A program made the position numbers and the translations under genes. A DNA stretch of 47,196 nucleotides from Nitrospirota bacterium. GTDB lineage: Bacteria > Nitrospirota > Thermodesulfovibrionia > Thermodesulfovibrionales > UBA6898. Positions 25,936 through 34,485 of this stretch are shown in pieces. The notes beneath the pieces are model-generated. The model was given only the letters and a program-made list of their open reading frames with translations, made no database searches and was not told the DNA's origin. Each line of letters begins with the position of its first letter. Positions within the stretch are counted from its first letter, which is position 1. The DNA is taken from contig JACRHE010000203.1 in NCBI GenBank assembly GCA_016217695.1, positions 1-47,196 of the forward strand, read 5' to 3'.

Positions 25936-25965
25936 TTGACTTGATGCGGATCATTTAGATAAAAT
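25936..25965 (+). promoter_or_regulatory. Promoter of the second riboswitch leader
   Basis: TTGACT (25936-25941), an 18-base spacer, TAAAAT (25960-25965), with the predicted start at the aptamer's first stem. Same -35 core, spacer length and -10 as the htpX leader. Confidence 0.72.
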
Positions 25966-25971
25966 TATCAC

Positions 25972-26067
25972 GTAAAGGGGAGTAGCTGAATCGATGGATA
26001 TCGTCAACACGGACTGAAGAGGCCCGGTACCATCGGTTAGGTAAAACTAACAAGCAAGACCTTTATC
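25972..26067 (+). promoter_or_regulatory. yybP-ykoY (Mn2+) riboswitch aptamer ahead of the zinc-ribbon/UPF0182/ATPase operon
   Basis: It contains GGGGAGTAGCT, ATCGTCAACACG, ATCGGTTA and GCAAGACC in the same order as the leader at 23421. P1 forms from GTAAAGG (25972-25978) and CCTTTAT (26060-26066). The middle stems differ in sequence from the first copy, so the shared parts are under selection rather than recently copied. A P-type cation ATPase downstream is a known class of target for this riboswitch. Confidence 0.85.
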
Positions 26068-26100
26068 CCGATATGCCATATCGCGATAAAGGTCTTTTTT
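26056..26100 (+). terminator. Riboswitch-controlled terminator of the ATPase operon
   Basis: AAGACCTTTATC (26056-26067) pairs with GATAAAGGTCTT (26085-26096), extended inside by CGATAT/ATATCG, followed by a run of T. The 5' strand overlaps P1 of the aptamer. Confidence 0.88.
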
Positions 26101-26131
26101 ATTGATTCAACAACAAAAGGAGGAAACATCG

Positions 26132-26431
26132 ATGAAACCCAGTGAAAGAGAAGCAGAGTTTATTGCTAGAGAGGAATTTGAAAAAAAGAAGAGGGTTGAG
26201 GAGGAGAAGCATAAGAGACTTGCTGAAGAGGTGAAGAGAGGACTGAAAGAACTTCATTTTATGAGGTGTCCCAAATGCGGAATGGAGCTGATTGAGATAG
26301 ACTATAAGGGAATAAAGGTGGACAAGTGTTCCGAATGTGACGGAATCTGGCTCGACGCAGGAGAGCTTGAGTCTGTAGCAAAACTTGAAAAAACAGGACT
26401 TGATAAACTGTTCAGTGTTTTCGGAAAGTAG
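26132..26431 (+). CDS. Small zinc-ribbon protein (TFIIB-type zinc finger family)
   Basis: 99-residue protein. A highly charged N-terminal helix (about 1-45, Glu/Lys/Arg-rich) is followed by a CPKCG...CSECDG zinc ribbon and the family tail IWLDAGELE. The function of this family is not established. ATG 26132 has AAAGGAGG upstream; an earlier in-frame start at 26102 lies in the terminator's T tract and is unlikely. First gene of the riboswitch-controlled operon. Confidence 0.85.
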   Translation: MKPSEREAEFIAREEFEKKKRVEEEKHKRLAEEVKRGLKELHFMRCPKCGMELIEIDYKGIKVDKCSECDGIWLDAGELESVAKLEKTGLDKLFSVFGK

Positions 26432-26568
26432 CTCATCGATAATAGGCGCTCATCTGAAGGCAACGCAGGATCCCGCGCATAAGCTCCTCCCTGAGAGGGA
26501 TTATGTGCGGGGATTTCCGGCTTTTTATAAACCAGCATTGTTGATTTTTGACCGGGAAAGGTGAATAC

Positions 26569-29253
26569 ATGCCAGTAAGCAGGAGAGTTTATCCGTTCAT
26601 TTTTGGACTTATTTTTCTGGTCCTGCCTCTGATTTTTGCTGCGCTGAATCTCTATACTGACTGGCTGTTCTTTACAGAAACAGGGTTTGCAGTCATATTT
26701 GTTAAAACGCTGACTGCAAAGCTGGGCACAGGCATGTTCTTCGGTGCGGTCTTTTTAGTCTTTGCTATGGCGAATAGTATCATCGCAAACAGGGTCAGTC
26801 TGCCCCAGAGGGAGTTCCTTGCAATAGAGGGCATCATTCATCCTCTAAGGACAGGGAACATTGAAAGGCTTATCAAGCCCCTGACCATAATCGCAGGCAT
26901 CGTATTGGCGTTTTTTGCAGGCCAGTGGGGTGCTCTGAGGTGGGAAGATGTCCTGCTGTTCAGAAACAGTCTGGATATGGGAACAAGCGACCCCATATTA
27001 GGCAAAGACATCGGTTTTTATCTGTTCAGACTTCCTCTGATAGAGACATTCAGGGGTTTTGCAAGTTTTACCCTGATAGCAACAGTGGTACTGGTGGGTG
27101 CAAATTATTTTCTGAGAGGCGGCATCTTTTTGGCAGAGGGGATGTTCTCCATTGACAGGAAAGCAAAAAAACATATCGGCATCCTGGCGGGACTGTTTAT
27201 CTTCATAATCGGCTTCGGCTTTTATCTCGACATGTTCAGACTTCTCTTTTCAGCTCACGGAGTTGTGTCCGGCGCAGGATATACGGATATCAATGCAAAA
27301 CTTTTTTCCTACAGGATACTCATATTCATCACGCCGGCAGCAGGGATTTTATTTATAGCAGGAATAGTCAGGGGGTCTGTGAGGCTGGCGGTCCTTCCGC
27401 CTGCCGTTGTCCTTGCCGTGTATCTCCTTGGGATTATCGCATATCCGTCTTTTTTGCAGAAGTTCAAGGTAGCGCCCAATGAGCTTGCGCTCGAAACGCC
27501 CTTCATAGAGCACAGCATAAAATTCACGCGCATGGGCTATGACCTTGAGAGGATAGAGGTGACACCCTTTGACGTGGACTACAATCTGACCTCAAAAGAT
27601 ATAGAAAAGAATGAAGCCACCATAAAGAACATCCGGCTGTGGGACCACAGCCCGCTGCTCAGGACATACAGCCAGCTCCAGCAGATAAGGACATACTATA
27701 AATTTGCGGATGTCGACAATGACAGGTATACGATAAATGGGGAGTATATGCAGGTCATGCTCTCTCCCCGGGAGCTTTCCTACAATGACCTTCCGAGCAG
27801 GTCATGGATAAACGAGAGGCTGATATTCACCCATGGCAACGGCATAACCATGGGGCCGGTGAGCAGGATCAGCAGGGAAGGGCTTCCGGAGTTCATAATA
27901 AAGGACATTCCGGCGGTCAGCTTTGCGGACCTCAAGGTTACAAGGCCTGAGATATACTACGGCGAGCTTTCGAATGATTATGTAATAGTAAAGACAAAGG
28001 TCCCTGAGTTCAGTTATCCCACCTCCGGCGAAAATATCTATACGACCTATGACGGCAGCGGAGGCGTGAGGCTCGATTCCCTGCTTAAGAGGGTGTTGTT
28101 TGCGGCAAAGTTCAGGACAGAGAAGATCCTTCTGTCCACCGACATAAATACTGAAAGCAGGATACTGTTTAACAGGAACATTGCAGAGAGGGTCAGGAAG
28201 ATAGCGCCGTTCCTGCTTTTTGACAAGGATCCCTATCTGGTAGTGACCAAAGACGGAAAGCTCAACTGGATCATAGACGCATATACGTCGTCAAACAGGA
28301 TGCCCTATTCAAAGCCGCTGAACAGGCAGATCAACTACATCAGGAATTCGGCGAAGGTCGTGGTCGATGCCTATAACGGCTCTATGAGTTTTTATGTGAG
28401 CGATCCGTCGGATGTCCTCATCAGGGTATATTCAAAGGTATTCCCTGATATGTTCAGGCCTCTGAGCGACATGCCTGATGAATTGAGACAGCATATCCGG
28501 TATCCGCAGATGTTTCTTCAGGTCCAGGCCTCCATGTTCGCCTCATATCACATGACAGACCCCAAGGTCTTCTATAACAAGGAGAACCTGTGGGAAGTGC
28601 CTGTATTCGGGGAAAATCCCATGGATCCGTATTACACGATAATGAAGCTCCCCGGTGGCAATAAAGAGGAATATATCCTGCTTCTGCCGTATGTCCCCGC
28701 AAAGAGGGACAACCTCGCTGCCTGGCTTGCGGCGCGGTGCGATGGCCCCAATTACGGCAAATTGCTCGCCTACACTTTCCCGAGGGACAGGCTCATCTAC
28801 GGGCCTAAACAGGTCGATGCAAGGATAAATCAGGATTCCTACATATCGCAGCAGTTGACGTTGTGGGACCAGCGCGGCTCGCAGGTAATAAGGGGGAGTC
28901 TGCTTGTAATCCCCATAGAACGCTCGCTCCTCTATGTACAGCCGCTTTATCTGGCTGCATCCGACAAGGTCGGCCTTCCTGAACTGAGAAGGGTCATAGT
29001 GGCCTATGAAAATGAAGTGGTGATGGAGGAAAACCTGGAGATTGCGCTTCAGAGGTTGTTCGGGGCTAAAAAGGCAACCGGCATATCTCCGGAAAAGCCT
29101 GCAGGCGATGCAGGGGTTTCTGCCACCGGCCTTTCAAAAGAGGCCATGAGGACGTTCGAAAAGGCGCTTGAGATGCAGAGGCAGGGCAACTGGGCGGGCT
29201 ATGGTGAAGAGATTAAGAGATTAGAGCAGATACTGAAGAAAATGGCTAAGTAA
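26569..29253 (+). CDS. UPF0182 family membrane protein
   Basis: 894-residue protein of the uncharacterised UPF0182/COG1615 family. The N-terminal third has about seven membrane segments (LIFLVLPLIFAALNLYTDWLFF is the typical first one, including the LYTDWLFFxETG motif). The remaining two thirds are a large extracytoplasmic region with family blocks such as WDHSPLLRTYSQLQQIRTYYKF. ATG 26569 has an AAAGGTG site; TTG 26548 is an alternative start. It is downstream of the Mn-type riboswitch and 35 bases before a P-type ATPase, suggesting a role in metal stress. Confidence 0.88.
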   Translation: MPVSRRVYPFIFGLIFLVLPLIFAALNLYTDWLFFTETGFAVIFVKTLTAKLGTGMFFGAVFLVFAMANSIIANRVSLPQREFLAIEGIIHPLRTGNIERLIKPLTIIAGIVLAFFAGQWGALRWEDVLLFRNSLDMGTSDPILGKDIGFYLFRLPLIETFRGFASFTLIATVVLVGANYFLRGGIFLAEGMFSIDRKAKKHIGILAGLFIFIIGFGFYLDMFRLLFSAHGVVSGAGYTDINAKLFSYRILIFITPAAGILFIAGIVRGSVRLAVLPPAVVLAVYLLGIIAYPSFLQKFKVAPNELALETPFIEHSIKFTRMGYDLERIEVTPFDVDYNLTSKDIEKNEATIKNIRLWDHSPLLRTYSQLQQIRTYYKFADVDNDRYTINGEYMQVMLSPRELSYNDLPSRSWINERLIFTHGNGITMGPVSRISREGLPEFIIKDIPAVSFADLKVTRPEIYYGELSNDYVIVKTKVPEFSYPTSGENIYTTYDGSGGVRLDSLLKRVLFAAKFRTEKILLSTDINTESRILFNRNIAERVRKIAPFLLFDKDPYLVVTKDGKLNWIIDAYTSSNRMPYSKPLNRQINYIRNSAKVVVDAYNGSMSFYVSDPSDVLIRVYSKVFPDMFRPLSDMPDELRQHIRYPQMFLQVQASMFASYHMTDPKVFYNKENLWEVPVFGENPMDPYYTIMKLPGGNKEEYILLLPYVPAKRDNLAAWLAARCDGPNYGKLLAYTFPRDRLIYGPKQVDARINQDSYISQQLTLWDQRGSQVIRGSLLVIPIERSLLYVQPLYLAASDKVGLPELRRVIVAYENEVVMEENLEIALQRLFGAKKATGISPEKPAGDAGVSATGLSKEAMRTFEKALEMQRQGNWAGYGEEIKRLEQILKKMAK

Positions 29254-29288
29254 ACGGTGTGGATTTCTATTTATAGAAAAGGAGGCCT

Positions 29289-31967
29289 ATGCGCTGGCAT
29301 CAGAAAAGCACAGAAGAAGCAGTCGAAGCTCTGAGATCTTCCGCAAAGGGTATTTCCCATGAGGAGGCGCAAAGGCGTCTGCTGGAATACGGCCTGAATG
29401 AATTAACCGAGAAAAAGAAGAAGACGCCGCTCATGATGTTTCTTGACCAGTTCAGGGACTTCATGATTCTGGTGCTCATTGCCGCTGCGCTTATCTCGGG
29501 GTTTATAGGCGAGGTGTCGGACACCATCGCCATAATCGTAATTATCGTCCTGAATGCCGTCATAGGCTTCATCCAGGAATACAGGGCGGAAAAGGCGATG
29601 GCCGCCCTTAAGAAAATGGCCGCGCCCTCGGCAATGGTTATGAGAAACGGCATGCCGGAAACCATTGCGGCGTCTCAGCTTGTGCCTGGAGATGTCGTCA
29701 TGCTTGAGGCAGGGAAGATCGTCCCTGCCGATATGCGCCTGATCGAGGCCGCCCTTTTTAAGGTGGAAGAGGCAGCCCTCACAGGAGAATCCGTGCCTGT
29801 TGAAAAAATTGCCGGCGAGCTTCACGACGAACACCTGCCGATAGGCGACAGAAAGAACATGGCATACAAGGGCACGTTTGCGACCTCAGGACGCGGAGTC
29901 GGTCTTATTACGGCAACAGGTATGCAGACCGAGCTTGGAAAGATCGCCGCCATGCTTCAGGAGGAAGAGGAGGTTAAGACTCCTCTTCAAAAAAGGCTTG
30001 CCTTGTTCGGCCGGAAGCTGGCCATAGCCGTGCTTGCCATCTGCGCCATTGTTCTGGTCATCGGCATCATGAGGGGAGAACCGCCCATGTTAATGCTCCT
30101 CACCGCGATCTCTCTTGCCGTCGCCGCTATTCCGGAGGCGCTTCCCGCGGTAATTACGATATCCCTTGCTCTTGGAGCAAAGAAACTCATCACGCAACAT
30201 GCACTGATTAGAAAGCTGCCTGCGGTAGAGACTCTCGGCTCGGTCACCTTCATCTGCTCGGATAAGACAGGTACCCTGACCCTAAACAAAATGACGGTGG
30301 AAGAGATCTGGGTTGACGGCAGTCTTGTAGGGATCAGGGACCTGGGGGTCGGTAAAAAATCTCAACCTCCGGCAACCAGTCCCCAATTCCCGCTGTTTAG
30401 GGCTCTCGCCTTAAACAACGATGCACAGGAAGACGCCTCGGGTAATGTTATCGGCGACCCTACTGAAATCGCGCTTTATGAGATCGCAAGAAAACAGGGT
30501 TTTGATAAAAAAGAACTTGAGAAGGACTTCCCGAGGGCCGCTGAAATCCCGTTTGATTCAGACAGAAAATGCATGACCACGTTTCATAAGAAGTCAGGAG
30601 TCAGAAGTCAGGAGTCAGAAGAAACAGAAAAGTCCTTCGAGTTTGTTTCCTTCACCAAGGGAGCGATGGATGTGCTTCTCGAAAAGGCAGACAACATATT
30701 AACTTCTGAAGGAATCAGACCTGTAGACCAAAACGGGATCATGCAGATAAACGCAGCAATGGCTGCTGACGGGCTGAGGGTCCTCGGTATAGCCATGAGA
30801 AACTGGGACGCGCTGCCTGATGATATGTCGCCGGAACATGTTGAGAGATCTCTTACTATTTTAGGCCTGGTTGGAATGATGGACCCGCCGAGGGAGGAGG
30901 CAAAAGAGGCAGTAGGCCTGTGTAAGGCGGCCGGGATTAGGCCTGTAATGATAACCGGCGACCATCCCATTACAGCAAGAGTAATAGCCGAGAGGCTGGG
31001 CATCATGGAGGATGCGGCAAAGGCGATCATCACAGGAAGAGAGCTTGAGAAGTTATCTCTGGAGGAGTTTGAGGAGCGGGTCGAACATATCCGGGTTTAT
31101 GCAAGGGTCGCGCCTGAACAGAAATTGAAAATAGTGAAGGCGCTTCAGGATAAGGGCCAGTTTGTTGCGATGACCGGCGACGGCGTCAATGATGCGCCTG
31201 CGCTGAAGAGGGCGGATATCGGCGTTGCAATGGGCATTACAGGGACTGATGTTTCTAAGGAAGCTGCCGACATGATACTCCTCGATGATAATTTTGCGAC
31301 TATTGTGAAGGCTGTGAGAGAGGGAAGGAAAATTTATGACAACATACGTAAATTCATCAAGTATCTTCTTACCACTAATTCAGGAGAGATATGGACCCTC
31401 TTTCTTGCGCCCCTTGCTGGGCTCCCGATTCCCCTGCTGCCGATACATATCCTCTGGATAAATCTGGTGACGGACGGTCTCCCTGCCCTGGCCCTTTCTG
31501 TCGAACCCGCAGAGGGGGATGTCATGAGCAGACCTCCCAGAAATCCAAAGGAAAGCATATTCGCTCACGGCCTCGGCCTACATGCCATATGGGTCGGTCT
31601 TCTTATGGCGGCAGTTGTCCTTTTTGTTCAGGCGTGGGCAATCAGGACAGAGCACTCTCATTGGCAGACAATGGTCTTTACCGTTCTATGCCTGACGCAG
31701 CTTGGACACGTTCTGGCCATAAGATCGGAGACGGAGTCTTTGTTCAGGATAGGGTTTTTTTCGAACAAGTATCTTTTAGGAGCTGTAGTTCTGACCTTTG
31801 TCCTTCAGATGGCCACGGTATATGTGCCTCTTTTAAACCCGATATTTAAGACAGAGCCTTTAAGCCTGAAGGAGTTGGCGCTTACTCTTGCGTTATCATC
31901 TGTGGTATTCATCGCCGTCGAGATCGAAAAGTTTATAAGGAGGCGGCAGACAGGCAAGTATCAGTAG
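29289..31967 (+). CDS. P-type cation-transporting ATPase (P2A-like, Ca2+/Mn2+ type)
   Basis: 892-residue membrane pump. TGES is at about 165-168, the phosphorylated Asp in SDKTGTLT at about 325, and GDGVNDAPALK at about 630. Transport-site motifs are VAAIPEALPAV in M4, TNSGEIW in M5 and WINLVTDGLPAL in M6, matching SERCA-type site residues (Glu in M4; Asn and Glu in M5; Asn, Thr and Asp in M6). Export of Ca2+ or Mn2+ is therefore likely, and the riboswitch favours Mn2+. The nucleotide-binding region contains a heptamer repeat at 30593-30620. The ribosome binding site is AAAAGGAGG. Confidence 0.93.
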   Translation: MRWHQKSTEEAVEALRSSAKGISHEEAQRRLLEYGLNELTEKKKKTPLMMFLDQFRDFMILVLIAAALISGFIGEVSDTIAIIVIIVLNAVIGFIQEYRAEKAMAALKKMAAPSAMVMRNGMPETIAASQLVPGDVVMLEAGKIVPADMRLIEAALFKVEEAALTGESVPVEKIAGELHDEHLPIGDRKNMAYKGTFATSGRGVGLITATGMQTELGKIAAMLQEEEEVKTPLQKRLALFGRKLAIAVLAICAIVLVIGIMRGEPPMLMLLTAISLAVAAIPEALPAVITISLALGAKKLITQHALIRKLPAVETLGSVTFICSDKTGTLTLNKMTVEEIWVDGSLVGIRDLGVGKKSQPPATSPQFPLFRALALNNDAQEDASGNVIGDPTEIALYEIARKQGFDKKELEKDFPRAAEIPFDSDRKCMTTFHKKSGVRSQESEETEKSFEFVSFTKGAMDVLLEKADNILTSEGIRPVDQNGIMQINAAMAADGLRVLGIAMRNWDALPDDMSPEHVERSLTILGLVGMMDPPREEAKEAVGLCKAAGIRPVMITGDHPITARVIAERLGIMEDAAKAIITGRELEKLSLEEFEERVEHIRVYARVAPEQKLKIVKALQDKGQFVAMTGDGVNDAPALKRADIGVAMGITGTDVSKEAADMILLDDNFATIVKAVREGRKIYDNIRKFIKYLLTTNSGEIWTLFLAPLAGLPIPLLPIHILWINLVTDGLPALALSVEPAEGDVMSRPPRNPKESIFAHGLGLHAIWVGLLMAAVVLFVQAWAIRTEHSHWQTMVFTVLCLTQLGHVLAIRSETESLFRIGFFSNKYLLGAVVLTFVLQMATVYVPLLNPIFKTEPLSLKELALTLALSSVVFIAVEIEKFIRRRQTGKYQ
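30593..30620 (+). repeat. Heptamer tandem repeat (GTCAGRA)x4 inside the ATPase gene
   Basis: Four 7-base units alternating GTCAGGA and GTCAGAA lie in frame within the nucleotide-binding domain region (about residues 435-444). They encode a polar Ser/Gly/Arg/Glu-rich insertion. The reading frame is kept because the whole insertion sits in an open frame. Confidence 0.85.
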
Positions 31968-32003
31968 TGTAGGGTATCCCGATTTATAAGCCAGGATCAA
32001 TAA

Positions 32004-32915
32004 TCAGATTTTTTTGTAGAAGGTGTCATAAGGAAACTTTCTCACATAAATGAGAAATTCGTCCATGACGTGGGTAAGATGCTTTCTGACAGGAAGAATC
32101 AGTGAGAGATCTCTCTGGATATTTCCCTCCCTGAAAGTTACAGGTTTCAGGCGTCCATCTTTAACTTCCCGCTGGACAGCCCATTTGGAAACAATCGATA
32201 CTCCGACACCAGCCTCAACAGCCTCCTTGATCGAGGCTGTGCTTCCCAATACCAGGGCAATATGCATATCGTGGATGCTGATTCCATGAACCGCGAAATA
32301 TTCCTCGATTTTCTGTCTTGTGCCTGATCCTTCCTCTCTGAGGATGAACGGCTCCTTTAATATGTCAAGAATAGAAACCACCCTTTTTTTGGCCCACGGA
32401 TGGTCCCGAGAGACAATGACTATCAGGTCGTCTGACATTATAGTCTCTCTCTTGAGCTTTCCGCCCATGCATTCCCCGGCCACCAACGCGAAATCAACAA
32501 ATCCTGACTTCAGAAGCTCCTCTATCCTTTTCGTGTTCCCAACCATCATGCTGATCTTAACCTTCGGATGTTCCTTCTTGAACGCGATAATCACTCTGGG
32601 GAGTACATGATTGCCAAGAGACGTGCTCGCTCCGAGAGTGAACCCCCCCTTAATGGCTCCTGAGATCTTCCTCATCTCCTTTTCAATATCCGTATAGTGG
32701 TCCAGAATATGTTTTGCCTCATGGTACAGGAGTTCCCCTGCCGGGGTAAGATTTATCTCTCCGTGGGACCTGTCAAAGAGCTTTGTCTCGAAGAACTCCT
32801 CCAGCGCCTGTATCTGGAGACTAACAGCCGGCTGGGTGAGGTGGACGATTCTTGACGTTTTTGAGAAACTCCGTGTTTCGGCCACCGCACAAAAGAGTTT
32901 AAGTTTTATATCCAT
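32004..32915 (-). CDS. LysR-family transcriptional regulator
   Basis: 303-residue regulator: an N-terminal winged helix-turn-helix (about 1-60, VAETRSFSKTSRIVHLTQPAVSLQIQ) and a periplasmic-binding-protein-like effector domain (about 90-295). It resembles the CysB/CbbR-type branch, but the effector is not identifiable. ATG 32915 begins the HTH; the frame extends six codons upstream. On the minus strand TATTCT lies six bases before the ATG with no Shine-Dalgarno. Divergent from glgC; the 240-base gap may hold its operator. Confidence 0.88.
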   Translation of the reverse strand: MDIKLKLFCAVAETRSFSKTSRIVHLTQPAVSLQIQALEEFFETKLFDRSHGEINLTPAGELLYHEAKHILDHYTDIEKEMRKISGAIKGGFTLGASTSLGNHVLPRVIIAFKKEHPKVKISMMVGNTKRIEELLKSGFVDFALVAGECMGGKLKRETIMSDDLIVIVSRDHPWAKKRVVSILDILKEPFILREEGSGTRQKIEEYFAVHGISIHDMHIALVLGSTASIKEAVEAGVGVSIVSKWAVQREVKDGRLKPVTFREGNIQRDLSLILPVRKHLTHVMDEFLIYVRKFPYDTFYKKI

Positions 32916-33004
32916 GCGGATAGAATAACACACCGACTATTAAATTTGACTATAGGACAATTAGCCCCGTGAATTAAGGGGAACATCTCAGGTAATCTAA
33001 ACTT

Positions 33005-33154
33005 ATGCCGTCGACAAAAAAGCCATATACCATCACGCGTGGAAAGGTCAGCTTAGACTACTCGACGGTCTACTGCGAAACTCCCGAGAGGATGGACATG
33101 CCGCGATGCCGGACAAAGTGCTCTTTCTTCTTGTCTTACCATCAAGTAAAATAG
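33005..33154 (+). CDS. Possible small Cys-containing ORF between lysR and glgC
   Basis: A 49-codon frame starting ATG with AGGTAA about ten bases upstream, ending 19 bases before glgC. The product is basic with three Cys (VYCETPE, PRCRTKCSFF). I recognise no family. It may be a leader ORF or chance; the frame is short and its ribosome binding site is weak. Confidence 0.25.
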   Translation: MPSTKKPYTITRGKVSLDYSTVYCETPERMDMPRCRTKCSFFLSYHQVK

Positions 33155-33173
33155 GTGATGAAAGGAGGTCTGC

Positions 33174-34400
33174 ATGCCTCATCCTAAAATCCTCGCATTT
33201 GTCCTTGCCGGCGGAAGGGGCGAACGGCTCTTCCCTCTGACATCATTCCGTTCCAAGCCTTCCGTGCCTTTCGGGGGCAGATACAGGATAGTGGACTTTG
33301 CACTGAGCAATTTTGTGAATTCCAGGGTCACCTCCATCTATCTCCTCGTGCAGTACAAGTCACAGTCTCTTATCGAACATATACGCCAGAACTGGGTGCT
33401 CTCTTCGGTCATCAGGGATAACTTCGTAGCTGTGGTGCCCCCGCAGATGCGCATGGGGCCGGAGTGGTTTCAGGGCACGGCAGACGCCGTCTTCCAGAAT
33501 ATGGATCTGATAAGGCAGCAGAGGCCCGAGCTTGTAGCGGTCTTCGGAGCCGACCATATCTACCGTATGGATGTGCGGCAGATGATCGACTTCCATCTGG
33601 AACGTGATGCCGCTGTGACTGTCGCTGCGAGGCCGGTGCCTATTGAACAGGCCTCATCTTTCGGCGTGATCGTCACTGACAGTGATAAGAGGATCGTGGG
33701 CTTCCAGGAAAAGCCGAGGGTCCCGACGCCCATGCCGGATGACCCTGGCCGCGCGTACGTCTCGATGGGGAATTACATATTCCGGTCCGACGTCCTGATG
33801 GGGGCACTGGCGAAATCCCAGAGGAAAAAACAGCATGACTTCGGAGCTCATATTATTCCTGATCTGGTAGAGACCGGGAAGGTCTTTGCGTATGATTTTG
33901 CGACAAACATCATCCCCGGAGCGCAGCCGTATGAGGAAAAGGGTTACTGGAGGGATGTCGGCAACATACCCGCCTTCTTTGACGCCCATATGGACATGCT
34001 CGGAGAATCCCCGGTGTTTGAGCTTAACAATATCCTCTGGCCTGTTCACCCTTCACTTTATGAAGGGCCTTCCACCAAGATAATCAGGGGCGATATCCGT
34101 AACAGTATCATCTCTGAGGGCACTCTCATACGCAAGGCGAAGATCAGGAATTCATTTGTACGAAGCGGGGTTGTCATTGAGGATAATGTGAGCGTCGAAG
34201 ACTGCATCATCATGGACCAGTCGGTCCTTAAAAAGGGGTGCCGTCTGAAGAAGGTGATTGTGGATAAATCAAATGTTGTGGGCGAGGGCGAGCAGATAGG
34301 CTTCGATCCTGACGCCGACCGTTTCCGCTGCCATATCGACCCCTCAGGGATTGCGATACTTCCCAAGGGCGGCAGGCCTTTGAGGCATGTCAGAAAATGA
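33174..34400 (+). CDS. glgC: Glucose-1-phosphate adenylyltransferase
   Basis: Makes ADP-glucose for glycogen synthesis. 408 residues. The N-terminal nucleotidyl-transferase domain (about 1-270) has LAGGRGERLFPLTSFRSKPSVPFGG and the family stretch YRIVDFALSNFVNSR. GTADAVFQN and the sugar-phosphate motif FGVIVTD follow, and the C-terminal part is a left-handed beta-helix. Strong AAAGGAGG site seven bases before the ATG. No other glycogen genes are in the window. Confidence 0.95.
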   Translation: MPHPKILAFVLAGGRGERLFPLTSFRSKPSVPFGGRYRIVDFALSNFVNSRVTSIYLLVQYKSQSLIEHIRQNWVLSSVIRDNFVAVVPPQMRMGPEWFQGTADAVFQNMDLIRQQRPELVAVFGADHIYRMDVRQMIDFHLERDAAVTVAARPVPIEQASSFGVIVTDSDKRIVGFQEKPRVPTPMPDDPGRAYVSMGNYIFRSDVLMGALAKSQRKKQHDFGAHIIPDLVETGKVFAYDFATNIIPGAQPYEEKGYWRDVGNIPAFFDAHMDMLGESPVFELNNILWPVHPSLYEGPSTKIIRGDIRNSIISEGTLIRKAKIRNSFVRSGVVIEDNVSVEDCIIMDQSVLKKGCRLKKVIVDKSNVVGEGEQIGFDPDADRFRCHIDPSGIAILPKGGRPLRHVRK

Positions 34401-34485
34401 TTTTACGGCCTGGCATTTGTGATAAAATAATCCGTTCGTAACCCGGCTATTCAGTTCAGGTAAAGAGTTTTCTCAGGAGGATCAG

